From assembly GCF_001522865.1 (NCBI RefSeq), contig NZ_LOWB01000040.1, positions 1 through 64,000 on the forward strand: 64,000 nt of DNA, given 5' to 3'. Positions within the stretch are counted from its first letter, which is position 1, and every line of letters starts with the position of its first letter. The stretch comes from Burkholderia sp. TSV86. GTDB taxonomy: Bacteria > Pseudomonadota > Gammaproteobacteria > Burkholderiales > Burkholderiaceae. Under the pieces are notes generated by a model. It was not told the DNA's origin and searched no databases. It worked only from the letters and a program-made list of their open reading frames with translations. Positions 36,416-45,546 of the stretch are shown piece after piece. The position numbers and the translations under genes were made by a program.

Positions 36416-37363
36416 GTGGATCTGGCCGCCCTCGCGATCTTCCGTGCCGTCGTGCGCGAAAATGGTGTGACGCGGGCCGCAGCGAAGCTCAATCGCGTGC
36501 AGTCGAACGTCACCACCCGGATCAAGCAGCTCGAAGAGCAGCTCGGCGCGGCGTTGTTCGTGCGCGACGGCCGTCGGCTCGTGCTGACGCCGGCCGGCCA
36601 AACGCTGCTGCCTTACGCGGAGCGCCTGCTCGCGCTTGCCGACGAAGCGCGTCACGCGATTCGGGAGGACAAGCCGCGCGGCCGGCTGCGCTTCGGCGCG
36701 ATGGAAAGCATGGCGGCCACCCGCCTGCCCGCGCTGCTCGCGCGCTATCACCAGCAATGGCCTGACGTCACGCTCGAACTCATCACCGGCACGACCGGCC
36801 ATCTCATCCAACAGGTCCGCGAATTCGAGCTGGATGCGGCGCTCGTCGCAACGCCCGTCGAATCGGCGGCGCTGGCAGAGCCGTTCGACACCGCGCCCGC
36901 GTTCACCGAGGAACTGGTGTTGCTGACGCCGCGCGGGCATCCGCGCGTGCGCACGCCGCACGACATCCTGCTGCCGACACTCGTCGCCTTCGAGCGCGGC
37001 TGCGCGTACCGGGGCTATATCGAGCGCTGGTACGCGGCATGCGGCGTAAAGCCCGCACGAGTGCTCGAACTCGGCTCCTATTATGCGATCGTCGCATGCG
37101 TCGCGGCGGGCGCGGGCGTCGCGGTCGCGCCGCGCTCGGTGCTCGCGGTGCAGCGCGAGCCGGACAGCCTCGGCGTGCATCCGCTCACGGATCTCGCACC
37201 GATCGTCACGCGGCTGATCTGGCGTCAGGGTCACCTGTCGGCGGCGCTCGGCGCATTGCGCGATGCACTGGGAGAAGCGGCTTCCGATGCGGCGGCGCTT
37301 GCCGAAGTCAAGCCGCGCCGCGCCCAAGGCCGGCGGGCCGCGCCGGTTGCGTTGCCGGCCTGA
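36416..37363 (+). CDS. LysR-family transcriptional regulator
   Basis: A 315-residue regulator. The N-terminal winged helix-turn-helix (1-60) has the family pattern LAIFRAVVRENGVTRAAAKL followed by VQSNVTTRIKQLE; the rest is the two-lobed co-inducer domain (about 88-300). The start is GTG behind CAGGAGAGAATC, and no better ATG exists. It is divergent from the MFS transporter and likely controls it. Control of the nearby desaturase operon is possible. The inducer is unknown. Confidence 0.9.
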   Translation: MDLAALAIFRAVVRENGVTRAAAKLNRVQSNVTTRIKQLEEQLGAALFVRDGRRLVLTPAGQTLLPYAERLLALADEARHAIREDKPRGRLRFGAMESMAATRLPALLARYHQQWPDVTLELITGTTGHLIQQVREFELDAALVATPVESAALAEPFDTAPAFTEELVLLTPRGHPRVRTPHDILLPTLVAFERGCAYRGYIERWYAACGVKPARVLELGSYYAIVACVAAGAGVAVAPRSVLAVQREPDSLGVHPLTDLAPIVTRLIWRQGHLSAALGALRDALGEAASDAAALAEVKPRRAQGRRAAPVALPA

Positions 37364-37747
37364 ATCCGGAGCGCTCGCCAGCGGAATGCGGGCAAGCCAA
37401 GCCCGCGCCGCGAGCATGCCGCGCACAACGCAATAGCCTGTTGGATGGCTTGCCGAATGGCCTGCCGATAAGCGACGGCGGCAACGGCAAACCGCTCACG
37501 TGGGCTATTTGACGCGCTTATCGTCACTCAATCGGCACTCAAGCCCTGTGATCGCCACCACCCCGTCCGGTATCCCGCGCCAATCGTCATCGGCATGCGC
37601 ACCGCCCGTGCAAACCAACGCGGGCCCGCGCCGCCGCGCGATATGCATCGCAACAGCCGACCGTTGTTGCGCCCCCCCAAAGAAAAAGCCGCGTCGATTC
37701 GCGGCTTTTTCTGCACGACGGGCGCACGGCGCCCTATCCGGCAGCGC
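37364..37747. other. Spacer between the LysR gene and the alaS end
   Basis: No convincing gene lies here. Apart from the alaS terminator (37682-37711) there is only GC-rich sequence whose short frames are low in quality. Confidence 0.5.
37682..37711. terminator. Intrinsic terminator of alaS
   Basis: GAAAAAGCCGCG pairs with CGCGGCTTTTTC around a TCGATT loop, giving a perfect 12-base stem with an A/T flank in both directions. It lies 36 bases after the alaS stop and may also end LysR transcription. Confidence 0.85.
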
Positions 37748-40372
37748 TTACAGCTTCGCTTCAACCCAGGCTTTCACGCCCGCCAGCGCGGCCGGCAAGT
37801 TCGCTGGCTCGGTGCCGCCCGCTTGCGCCATGTCGGGCCGGCCACCGCCCTTGCCGCCGACTTGCTGCGCGACGAAGTTGACGAGTTCGCCCGCCTTGAC
37901 TTTGCTGTTCGCGCCGTCGGTAACGCCGGCAATCAGGCTGACCTTGCCGCCGTCGACCGCCGCGAGCACGATCGCCGCGCTCTTCAGCTTGTCCTTGAGC
38001 TTGTCGACCGTCTCGCGCAGCGTCTTCACATCGGCGCCGTCGAGCGTCGCCGCGAGCACGCGCACGCCGCGCACTTCGACCGCCTGCTGTGCAAGCTCGT
38101 CGCCTTGATTCGACGCGAGCTTCGATTTCAGCGCCGCCAGCTCGCGCTCGAGCAATTTCACCTGGTCCTGCACCTGGCCGATGCGCTGCACCAGCTCGGA
38201 AGGCTGCGCCTTCAGCGCGGCCGCCGCGGCATTCACGCGCGCGTCGAGCGCCTGCACATAGTGCAGCGCGTTGTCGCCCGTGATCGCCTCGACGCGGCGA
38301 ATTCCCGCCGCGACGCCGCCTTCCGCGACGATCTTGAAAAGACCGATATCACCCGAGCGCTGCACGTGCGTGCCGCCGCACAGCTCGCGCGAAAAACCGA
38401 GATCGAGCACACGCACCTCGTCGCCGTACTTCTCGCCGAAGAGCGCCATCGCGCCGCCCTTCACCGCTTCGTCGTAAGGCATCACGCGCACGATGCCCGG
38501 CGCGTTCGCCAGCACCTGCTCGTTGACGAGCGCCTCGACGCGGCGGATCTCGTCGTCGGTCAGCGGCGCATTGTGCGCGAAATCGAAGCGGGTCTTGTCC
38601 GCATCGACGAGCGAACCCTTTTGCTGCACGTGCGCGCCGAGCACGTCGCGCAGCGCCTTGTGCATCAGGTGGGTCGCCGAGTGATTGCGGGCCGTGCGCG
38701 CGCGGCGTTGCGCATCGATCTCCGCGCGAACCGCGTCGCCCACCTTGAGCGTGCCTTGCACGAGCGTACCGTGGTGACCGATCACGTCGGCCTGAATCTT
38801 CAGCGTATCGGCCACCGCGAAGCGCACGCTCGCATTCGCGAGCGTGCCCTGATCGCCGACCTGGCCGCCCGATTCGGCGTAAAACGGCGTATGGTCGAGC
38901 ACGACGACTGCCTGCTGGCCCGCCGTCGCTTCGTTGACGGCCGTGCCGTCGACGAAAAGCGCGGTGACCTTGGCGTCGTCGAACGCGATTTCGTCGTAAC
39001 CGTGAAACGTCGTCTTCGCACCGCTGTACTCGAGGCCCTGTGCCGCCTTGAACTTGCCCGCCGCGCGCGCCTGCTCGCGCTGACGCGCCATCGCGTCGTC
39101 GAAAGCCGGCTCGTCGACCGTCACGCCGCGCTCGCGGCACACGTCGGCCGTCAGATCGAGCGGAAAGCCGTAGGTGTCGTGCAGCTTGAACGCCAGTTCG
39201 CCGTCGAGCACCTTGCCGCCCTTCGCTTCGAGTTCGCCCAGCGCGGCTTCGAGGATCGACATCCCGTGCTCGATCGTCTCGAAAAAGCGCTCCTCCTCCT
39301 GACGCAGCACGCCGGTCACACGCGACCCGGCTTCCTTCAGCTCCGGATACGCACCGCCCATCTCGGCGACGAGATCCGCGACGAGCTTATGGAAAAACGG
39401 CGCCTTGCGCCCGAGCTTGTAGCCATGACGGATCGCTCGGCGCACGATCCGGCGCAGCACGTAGCCGCGGCCCTCGTTGCCGGGAATCACGCCATCGACG
39501 ATCAGGAACGAGCACGCGCGGATGTGATCGGCGATGACCTTCAGCGAATTGTTGCCGAGATCGGCGACGCCCGTTTCGCGCGCGGCCGCGGCGATCAGCT
39601 TCTGGAACAGGTCGATCTCGTAGTTGCTGTGCACGTGCTGCAGGACGGCCGCGAAGCGCTCGAGGCCCATGCCGGTATCAACGCACGGCTTCGGCAGACG
39701 CGTCATGTTGCCCTGCGCGTCGCGGTTGAACTGCATGAACACGAGATTCCAGATCTCGATGTAGCGGTCGCCGTCTTCTTCGGCGGAACCCGGCGGGCCG
39801 CCCCAGACGTCCGGGCCGTGATCGTAGAAGATTTCCGAGCACGGGCCGCACGGGCCCGTGTCGCCCATCTGCCAGAAGTTGTCCGATGCGTAGCGCGCGC
39901 CCTTGTTGTCGCCGATGCGGATGATCCGCTCGGCCGGCACGCCGACTTCCTTCGCCCAGATGTCGTATGCCTCGTCGTCTTCGTGATAGACGGTGACCCA
40001 CAGCTTGTCGGCCGGCAGCTTGAACACCGATGTGAGCAGCTCCCATGCGTACTGGATCGCGTCACGCTTGAAGTAGTCGCCGAACGAGAAGTTGCCGAGC
40101 ATCTCGAAGAACGTATGGTGGCGCGCGGTATAGCCGACGTTCTCGAGATCGTTGTGCTTGCCGCCCGCGCGCACGCTGCGCTGCGACGTGGTCGCGCGGG
40201 TGTACGGGCGCGTTTCGGCGCCGAGAAACACGTCCTTGAACTGCACCATCCCCGAATTGGTGAAGAGCAGCGTGGGGTCGTTACCGGGCACGAGGCTCGA
40301 CGAGCGAACGATCGTGTGGCCCTTCGATTCGAAGAACTTGAGGAATTTCTCGCGGATTTCGGCGGCTTTCAT
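37748..40372 (-). CDS. alaS: Alanine-tRNA ligase
   Basis: An 874-residue alanyl-tRNA synthetase, which charges tRNA-Ala in the cytoplasm. The catalytic domain begins [19 protein letters not shown] and has the class II motifs ([21 protein letters not shown] region and [11 protein letters not shown]). The editing domain carries [11 protein letters not shown] and CGGTHV zinc/active-site residues, and the C-terminal DHHA1 domain has [16 protein letters not shown] longer frame runs upstream, but the ATG at 40372 is the family start. It is followed by a strong terminator and stands alone. Confidence 0.98.
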   Translation of the reverse strand: MKAAEIREKFLKFFESKGHTIVRSSSLVPGNDPTLLFTNSGMVQFKDVFLGAETRPYTRATTSQRSVRAGGKHNDLENVGYTARHHTFFEMLGNFSFGDYFKRDAIQYAWELLTSVFKLPADKLWVTVYHEDDEAYDIWAKEVGVPAERIIRIGDNKGARYASDNFWQMGDTGPCGPCSEIFYDHGPDVWGGPPGSAEEDGDRYIEIWNLVFMQFNRDAQGNMTRLPKPCVDTGMGLERFAAVLQHVHSNYEIDLFQKLIAAAARETGVADLGNNSLKVIADHIRACSFLIVDGVIPGNEGRGYVLRRIVRRAIRHGYKLGRKAPFFHKLVADLVAEMGGAYPELKEAGSRVTGVLRQEEERFFETIEHGMSILEAALGELEAKGGKVLDGELAFKLHDTYGFPLDLTADVCRERGVTVDEPAFDDAMARQREQARAAGKFKAAQGLEYSGAKTTFHGYDEIAFDDAKVTALFVDGTAVNEATAGQQAVVVLDHTPFYAESGGQVGDQGTLANASVRFAVADTLKIQADVIGHHGTLVQGTLKVGDAVRAEIDAQRRARTARNHSATHLMHKALRDVLGAHVQQKGSLVDADKTRFDFAHNAPLTDDEIRRVEALVNEQVLANAPGIVRVMPYDEAVKGGAMALFGEKYGDEVRVLDLGFSRELCGGTHVQRSGDIGLFKIVAEGGVAAGIRRVEAITGDNALHYVQALDARVNAAAAALKAQPSELVQRIGQVQDQVKLLERELAALKSKLASNQGDELAQQAVEVRGVRVLAATLDGADVKTLRETVDKLKDKLKSAAIVLAAVDGGKVSLIAGVTDGANSKVKAGELVNFVAQQVGGKGGGRPDMAQAGGTEPANLPAALAGVKAWVEAKL

Positions 40373-40822
40373 AGCGTGCGGGGAACGGTCAGGCCAAAAC
40401 GTATTGAGCGCCGGCGCGCCGGCAAGCGGACGGACGGCGGGCTTCTGAAACGTTTGATTATACGGGATCGCGCCCTCGTCGCGGCCGGCGGCCGTTTCAC
40501 GCCGGTTGGGCCGCAAACGCCCGCTTGCGATATGTGGCGCCCGCGAACCACGCAGGACGCCCGCGATCGCTTTTTTGACCCGGCGCCGCAGACGCGTTGC
40601 CCACCCCTGCGGCCGCCACGTGCCGATACCGGGAATATTGGCCTGCGCATCCAGCATCTATATTCGGCATGCGCGTTTTCGTATGTCTGGCGTCCATTTC
40701 AGAAGACAGCGCGGCCTCATCGCCATGCCGAACTAACATCGCCCGCTCTCGCTCCCTGCGCCAGGACTACCCGCGGCCAAACGGGAAGTACGAAACGAAC
40801 GATCACTGGAGATTCCAAACCG
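40373..40822. other. Divergent spacer between alaS and the 501-residue gene
   Basis: A 450-base gap that must carry the alaS promoter and the start signals of the rightward gene. Its only notable element is the hrpII-like box at 40678-40701. Long antisense-type frames cross it but are not coding in character. Confidence 0.5.
40678..40701 (+). promoter_or_regulatory. hrpII-like box (TTCG-N16-TTCA)
   Basis: TTCG (40678-40681) and TTCA (40698-40701) are 16 bases apart, one mismatch from the TTCG-N16-TTCG box that HrpB-type regulators use for type III secretion genes in Ralstonia and Burkholderia. It is 121 bases upstream of the 501-residue gene. Such a short motif can occur by chance. Confidence 0.35.
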
Positions 40823-42328
40823 ATGTTTACGGCAACGGCCCCGAACAGTCGCGCCAATCACGTCACGAAGGTGACGCATCAACCGGTTCGCCCGCCCGCC
40901 TCTGACGATGACGCAAGCCGCAGCGCATCCGATCGCGCAGTGCCAGGCGTGATGCACGATGTGACGAGGCACCTGAAGCAAAGGGTTTCGGCAGCGCCGC
41001 CTGCGGAGAACGCCGCCCATGCCGCGAGCGCCTCCAGTGATGATAGCGCCGACGATACCGCCTCCTGCGTCGCGGCAGCGTTGAACGCGCCAGCGCCGGC
41101 CTCGGCAGCGCATGAGCCCGCACGCACGCCCCACGAACGCCCGCGCCCCAGACGCGACGGCTCGAGCTACATTTGGCAAGGCTTGCGCCAGACTGTGCTT
41201 CATCCCTTGGTGCGGCAGGCGCAAAACGCCATCCGTCAGGGCAATCAGGCCATCGACGCTCAGGCCGCGCCGATCCTGGGTCTGATCGATCAGACCGCCC
41301 AAGCCATCACGCGAGCCCAGCAGGCGCAAAATATTTTCAATCAGTTCGGCGAGCAAGTCATACGCATGCAGGTGGGGGCAAAGACCGGCGGCCAGCAGGT
41401 CGATCGAGCCGAAGTGGAGCAATCCCAGCGGACGTTGACTCAAATCCGGGACGCCGCGATGCAGGCGCAGACGGACATCGCCCGCGCGCTGTTGGCACTG
41501 CGCTCGCCTCCGCAGATTCAGCGCGATATTCCCGCGGCCTGGCGGGCGATCCAGCGGGCGCTGCAGGACGTGGGCCGCGCCCGGCACGATCTGGAGGATC
41601 CGGCGCCGGACCAGCACCTCCGTCAACCGCCGCCGGCCCAGGAGCGGCAAGCCCTGCTGCTCCAGCTCACACAGCTCGACGGCAGGTTACGGTTGGCTGA
41701 AGACCGGCTGCAGCAGCTACAGAACAATCCACCGCTGCTGCAACGGGTTCGGGAAAATCTGATGATCTACGCGAGAGATTTGCAGGCGACCAATGATCGT
41801 CGGCTCGACAATGTCCTGGCATCGCTGCTGAAGGCAACCGGCGCTCACCAACGCCCGCAGCCGGAAAACAATGGCGATGGAGGGTCACCCACCAAGCATC
41901 CCCGGCCGGATAGCCACAGCGGCGAATTGAACCAGGAACTGCGGCGCTCGACCGATGATCGATCACCCGAACGGCCCGGAGCGATTTATCCGCTGCCCAA
42001 GAGCGCCATCGCCGGCAGCTATTCGCTTGGCGGAAAAATGGAGCGCCACGGCCTCGACAAGGCGCTGCTTTCCATTCAGATCAACAAACTGCAACCCGAT
42101 CTGATCAACCAGGTCACGCCGCTCATCAATAGCGGGCGCATCAAGTTCGACGTGACGCCCCAGGCAGTAAACGGCGCAACGAGCATCGCATACGAGACGG
42201 TACAAAACACCGAAATCGCGACCATTCGCGTCCACTTCCAGCACGAAAGCTCCACTCAAAAAAATGCGCAGGCGCTGCTGGCGCTGTTCCAAAAAATCGT
42301 GGACCGCTTTAGCGGCGGCAACGCGTAG
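40823..42328 (+). CDS. Large helical protein of unknown function, possible secreted effector
   Basis: A 501-residue protein I do not recognise. The first 110 residues are Ser/Ala/Pro-rich and look disordered, with no Sec signal. Residues about 115-360 are Gln/Ala-rich and strongly helical, likely coiled coil (for example QTAQAITRAQQAQNIF). A charged Pro/Ser linker (about 350-385) leads to a compact C-terminal alpha/beta region (about 390-500) with SIQINKLQPDLIN and a helix ending FSGGNA. A disordered N-terminus plus helical body, and the hrpII-like box upstream, would suit a type III secreted protein. The start is the ATG with GGAG 13 bases ahead; upstream in-frame sequence is not protein-like. 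Confidence 0.75.
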   Translation: MFTATAPNSRANHVTKVTHQPVRPPASDDDASRSASDRAVPGVMHDVTRHLKQRVSAAPPAENAAHAASASSDDSADDTASCVAAALNAPAPASAAHEPARTPHERPRPRRDGSSYIWQGLRQTVLHPLVRQAQNAIRQGNQAIDAQAAPILGLIDQTAQAITRAQQAQNIFNQFGEQVIRMQVGAKTGGQQVDRAEVEQSQRTLTQIRDAAMQAQTDIARALLALRSPPQIQRDIPAAWRAIQRALQDVGRARHDLEDPAPDQHLRQPPPAQERQALLLQLTQLDGRLRLAEDRLQQLQNNPPLLQRVRENLMIYARDLQATNDRRLDNVLASLLKATGAHQRPQPENNGDGGSPTKHPRPDSHSGELNQELRRSTDDRSPERPGAIYPLPKSAIAGSYSLGGKMERHGLDKALLSIQINKLQPDLINQVTPLINSGRIKFDVTPQAVNGATSIAYETVQNTEIATIRVHFQHESSTQKNAQALLALFQKIVDRFSGGNA

Positions 42329-42352
42329 ACCGGCGCCCGGCTTGACGTCGAA

Positions 42353-42378
42353 CCGGCCTGCGGCTGCCCGCAGGCCGG
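42353..42378. terminator. Perfect 11-base hairpin after the 501-residue gene
   Basis: CCGGCCTGCGG (42353-42363) pairs with CCGCAGGCCGG (42368-42378) around a CTGC loop, 24 bases after the stop. No T-run follows, so it is a probable but unproven terminator. Confidence 0.55.
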
Positions 42379-42523
42379 GTACGCAGGCGCGGTTTCCAGC
42401 GCCGCTGGCGGATTGCTGCGGCAGCCGGCCGCGAATCGCTTTAAGATGCGACGATCCCGCCAATCGAGCGGACGCCGCTATCGAGCGCGCACCCGCCAGC
42501 CAAGCAAAGGAGACGAACCGACG

Positions 42524-43744
42524 ATGGGAGCCTTGAGCCATATCCGCGTGCTGGATTTGAGCCGCGTGCTTGCGGGCCCGTGGTGCGCCCAGACGCTCGC
42601 CGATTTCGGCGCCGACGTGATCAAGGTCGAGCGCCCCGGGCTCGGCGACGACACCCGGCATTGGGGCCCGCCGTACCTGAAAACGCCCGATGGCGCCGAT
42701 ACCGGCGAAGCCGCGTACTATCTCGCCGCGAACCGCAACAAGCGCTCGGTGACCGTCGATATCGCAACGCCGGAAGGCCAGCGGATCGTCCGCGAGCTTG
42801 CCGCGCAATGCGACGTCGTGCTCGAGAACTACAAGGTCGGCCAACTCGCCAAGTACGGGCTCGACTACGCATCGCTGCAAGCGGTGAAGCCCGATCTGAT
42901 CTACTGCTCGGTGACGGGCTTCGGCCAAACCGGCCCGTATGCGCACCGCGCGGGCTACGACTTCATCATCCAGGGCATCGGCGGCTTCATGAGCATCACC
43001 GGCGAGCGCGACGCGCTGCCGGGCGGCGGCCCGCAGAAAGCCGGCGTGGCGATCGCCGATCTCGCAACTGGCCTTTACGCGGCGATCGCGATTCTTGCCG
43101 CGCTCGCGCATCGCGAGCGCACCGGCGCCGGCCAGCATATCGACATGGCGCTCCTCGACGTGCAGGTCGCGCTGCTCGCGAACATGAACACGAACTTCCT
43201 CACGAGCGGCAAGCCGCCCGTGCGCTGGGGCAACGCGCATCCGAACATCGTGCCGTACCAGACGTTCGAGACGAGCGACGGCTGGATCATCGTCGCGGTC
43301 GGCAACGACGGCCAATTCCGCAAGTTCGTCGACGCAGGCGGCCGCGCCGAGCTTGCCGACGATCCGCGTTTCGCGACGAATCCGGCGCGCGTGCAGCACC
43401 GCGACACGCTCGTGCCGATCCTCGCCGAGATGACGAAGACGCGCAGCAAGCGCGCGTGGCTCGACGCGCTCGAAGCGGCCGGCGTGCCGTGCGGGCCGAT
43501 CAACGATTTGGCCGAAGTGTTCGACGACGAGCAGATCCGCGCGCGCGGCATGCAGATCGCGTTGCCGCACCCGAGCGGCGCGACGGCCAAGCTCGTGCGC
43601 AATCCGATCCGCATGAGCGCGACGCCGCCAGACGCGCGCACCGCGCCCCCCCTGCTCGGCGAGCATACCGACGCGGTGTTGCGCGAGCTGCTCGGCTATG
43701 GCGACGCGGCGATCGCCGCACTGCGCGACAAGGGAATCGTCTGA
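42524..43744 (+). CDS. Family III CoA transferase (CaiB/BaiF type)
   Basis: A 406-residue class III CoA-transferase. Typical features are the N-terminal RVLDLSRVLAGPWCAQTLADFGADVIKVE, the catalytic Asp in IDMALLDVQVALLA (about residue 211-212) and PCGPINDLAEVFDDEQ near the C-terminus. It moves CoA between carboxylic acids such as formate/oxalate, carnitine or glutarate; the substrate is not set by the sequence. AAGGAGACG precedes the ATG. It is a single gene without an acyl-CoA dehydrogenase next to it. Confidence 0.9.
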   Translation: MGALSHIRVLDLSRVLAGPWCAQTLADFGADVIKVERPGLGDDTRHWGPPYLKTPDGADTGEAAYYLAANRNKRSVTVDIATPEGQRIVRELAAQCDVVLENYKVGQLAKYGLDYASLQAVKPDLIYCSVTGFGQTGPYAHRAGYDFIIQGIGGFMSITGERDALPGGGPQKAGVAIADLATGLYAAIAILAALAHRERTGAGQHIDMALLDVQVALLANMNTNFLTSGKPPVRWGNAHPNIVPYQTFETSDGWIIVAVGNDGQFRKFVDAGGRAELADDPRFATNPARVQHRDTLVPILAEMTKTRSKRAWLDALEAAGVPCGPINDLAEVFDDEQIRARGMQIALPHPSGATAKLVRNPIRMSATPPDARTAPPLLGEHTDAVLRELLGYGDAAIAALRDKGIV

Positions 43745-43838
43745 CGCTTGTGGCGCGCGCCTGGGCATCGCGAACATTCCGCCGTCATAACCCGACGGTA
43801 AAAAGGGCCCCTTTCCACTGCCGATTCGAGGTATTCCG

Positions 43839-44645
43839 ATGCCGTCGCGCCGCACATTCCTGCTTTCCTCGTCATCCGCCGCCGCGCTGCCGCTCGCCAG
43901 CACGATCCTTAGCGCGTGCAACGACAGCATCGCGCAAGCCGCGCCCAGCGACGCCGAACTCAAGCGGCAAATGCTCGGCAAGCTGACCGCGCAGCTCAAC
44001 GACGCGGCGAACGCCGCGACCGTCGAGCCGTATTTGATGGACATCGGCTTCACGTGGGATCTGCCGACGATCCCCGCCGCGCAGATCAACCGGATCGTCG
44101 CGTACAGCTTCGGCAATCGCCCCAACGCGGCGAGCGGCAACACGCCGGCCAACGGCGGCAGCCAGAGCGCGCTGCCCGACCCCGGCCCCGTCAACGAAGC
44201 GCTCGCGGACGCCGTCTACAGGATTCACCAATTGAAGCCGGTCAAGGTCTATGCGCAGTGGGAAATCGCCCGCTTTCTCGCCGCGAAATACCAAATGACC
44301 AACGTGCATTCGATCGAGCCTGTGATCGCGGCCGATGGCACCGTCTCGTATCTGAGCACCGACGGCGTGGCGGCCGCGATCGTCGCGCTCGAAGGCAAGG
44401 CTGCCGCGATGGGCAATGTCGCGGTGGTCGGCCACCGCGACCATGCGAAGCGCTGCATCCAGACGTCGCGCGCACGCGGAATGAACGCGGCCGCGGCGGC
44501 CGAAGTCGCGCTGCCGACGTTGTACGATCCGCAGTCCGGCCAGGCTTGGACTCGCCGCCGCGATCTGTATCTCGTGCATGACATGTACGCGCAGTTCGGC
44601 GCGCTGCGCGCGGACCTGCTCGCGGCGGCCTATCCGAACGGCTGA
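43839..44645 (+). CDS. Twin-arginine-type lipoprotein of unknown function
   Basis: A 268-residue exported protein. The N-terminus SRRTFLLSSSSAAALPLA is a twin-arginine signal and ends in a lipobox (LSAC, Cys27), so it should be a Tat-exported lipoprotein. The mature part has a segment VAVVGHRDHAKRCIQTSRARG that resembles the DUF218/YdcF-type fold. The assignment is weak. It starts behind GAGGTATTCC. It follows the CoA-transferase gene by 94 bases but a common function is not evident. Confidence 0.7.
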   Translation: MPSRRTFLLSSSSAAALPLASTILSACNDSIAQAAPSDAELKRQMLGKLTAQLNDAANAATVEPYLMDIGFTWDLPTIPAAQINRIVAYSFGNRPNAASGNTPANGGSQSALPDPGPVNEALADAVYRIHQLKPVKVYAQWEIARFLAAKYQMTNVHSIEPVIAADGTVSYLSTDGVAAAIVALEGKAAAMGNVAVVGHRDHAKRCIQTSRARGMNAAAAAEVALPTLYDPQSGQAWTRRRDLYLVHDMYAQFGALRADLLAAAYPNG

Positions 44646-45045
44646 TTGAGCGAACGTGAACGGCAGGCCGAAAAGCCGGTTGAAAAGCCGATCCGGCGGC
44701 TGGGCTCGAAAGGCGCGATTCGGATGTGTCGACCCGAAAGCGAATGCGTTCGCTCGACGAGGGGCGCCTCAGCGCCGCCCGAGACGCGCCGGGAACGGCG
44801 CTCCGGCGCGCTCGGGCTCAAGCGCGCCGCCCGCCCTATCGACGGCCAGCCGATATGACGATGACGAGCCGTTGCCGATATGCCAACGGCAGTGCCCCTC
44901 ATTGCAGCACGCCGCCGACAATCGATGCCGCCGGCACGCCGCGTGTCATCCGAAACGCGCGTGTCGGCCCGCCGGAAAGCCGGCGCACCGCCACGGCAGT
45001 AGTCAGAAGTCAGAAGTCGGAGCTAAGGCGCGCCGCGACGCCCGT
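44646..45045. other. 400-base convergent spacer
   Basis: No convincing gene lies between the two convergent genes. A 7-base direct repeat (AGTCAGA twice, then AGTCGGA, 45001-45021) is the only visible structure. Frames on the plus strand are Arg-rich and lack a ribosome site. Confidence 0.45.
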
Positions 45046-45258
45046 TCAGCGCACGCCCGCGCCGACGAGCCCGCCCGCGGCCGCACCCGCGACCGTGCCA
45101 AGCGGGCCGCCCGTGATCAGGTAGCCGAGCGCGCCGCCCGCGGCCGCGCCGATGCCGGCATTGCGTTGCGTGCGATTCATCGCACAGGCGCTCAGGCTGG
45201 CGATCGCAACGGCGATCACAGTAGCGCGCACGAACAGACGGGTCTTGTTGGTTTTCAT
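45046..45258 (-). CDS. Glycine-zipper lipoprotein (OsmB-like)
   Basis: A 70-residue lipoprotein. The signal ends in a lipobox (SLSAC, then AMNRTQ) and the mature part is a glycine zipper (AGIGAAAGGALGYL, then AGAAAGGLVGAGV) as in OsmB and related outer-membrane proteins. The ATG at 45258 gives a normal signal; the longer upstream frame does not. Family members respond to osmotic or envelope stress. Confidence 0.85.
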   Translation of the reverse strand: MKTNKTRLFVRATVIAVAIASLSACAMNRTQRNAGIGAAAGGALGYLITGGPLGTVAGAAAGGLVGAGVR

Positions 45259-45410
45259 GATGCGTGGATCTCTGCTGGCACTGCCGCGCGTGGCACCGCG
45301 CGGCGGGATGATTCCGAGTGAGCGCATCTTAAAAAAGCCGAATTCGCTCGGCAAAGCGATTTACCTCCTGTTACAGCCGCGAACGGCACGCGATACGTCG
45401 CGTGCGCGGC

Positions 45411-45449
45411 GCGTGCCGGGCCGCCCGTACAGCAGGCGGCCCGGCACGC
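45411..45449. repeat. Perfect 15-base inverted repeat before glnS
   Basis: GCGTGCCGGGCCGCC (45411-45425) is matched exactly at 45435-45449 around a 9-base loop. It lies about 100 bases upstream of glnS and shares the core GCGTGCCGG with the hairpin at 21074. No T-run follows. Confidence 0.75.
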
Positions 45450-45546
45450 GCACCGCCGCGCTGCGCCGCTGCGACCTCCGTCAGGTAGAATTGACAAATT
45501 CGGGCGCCATGCCACGCGCGCCCTTCCTTTTTCTGTCCCGTTTCGC

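Noticed and set aside
37595..40822. Apparent 1577-codon fusion frame running antisense to alaS into the 501-residue gene.
   Set aside because: The part before 40823 is antisense to alaS and not protein-like; only the last 501 codons look real.
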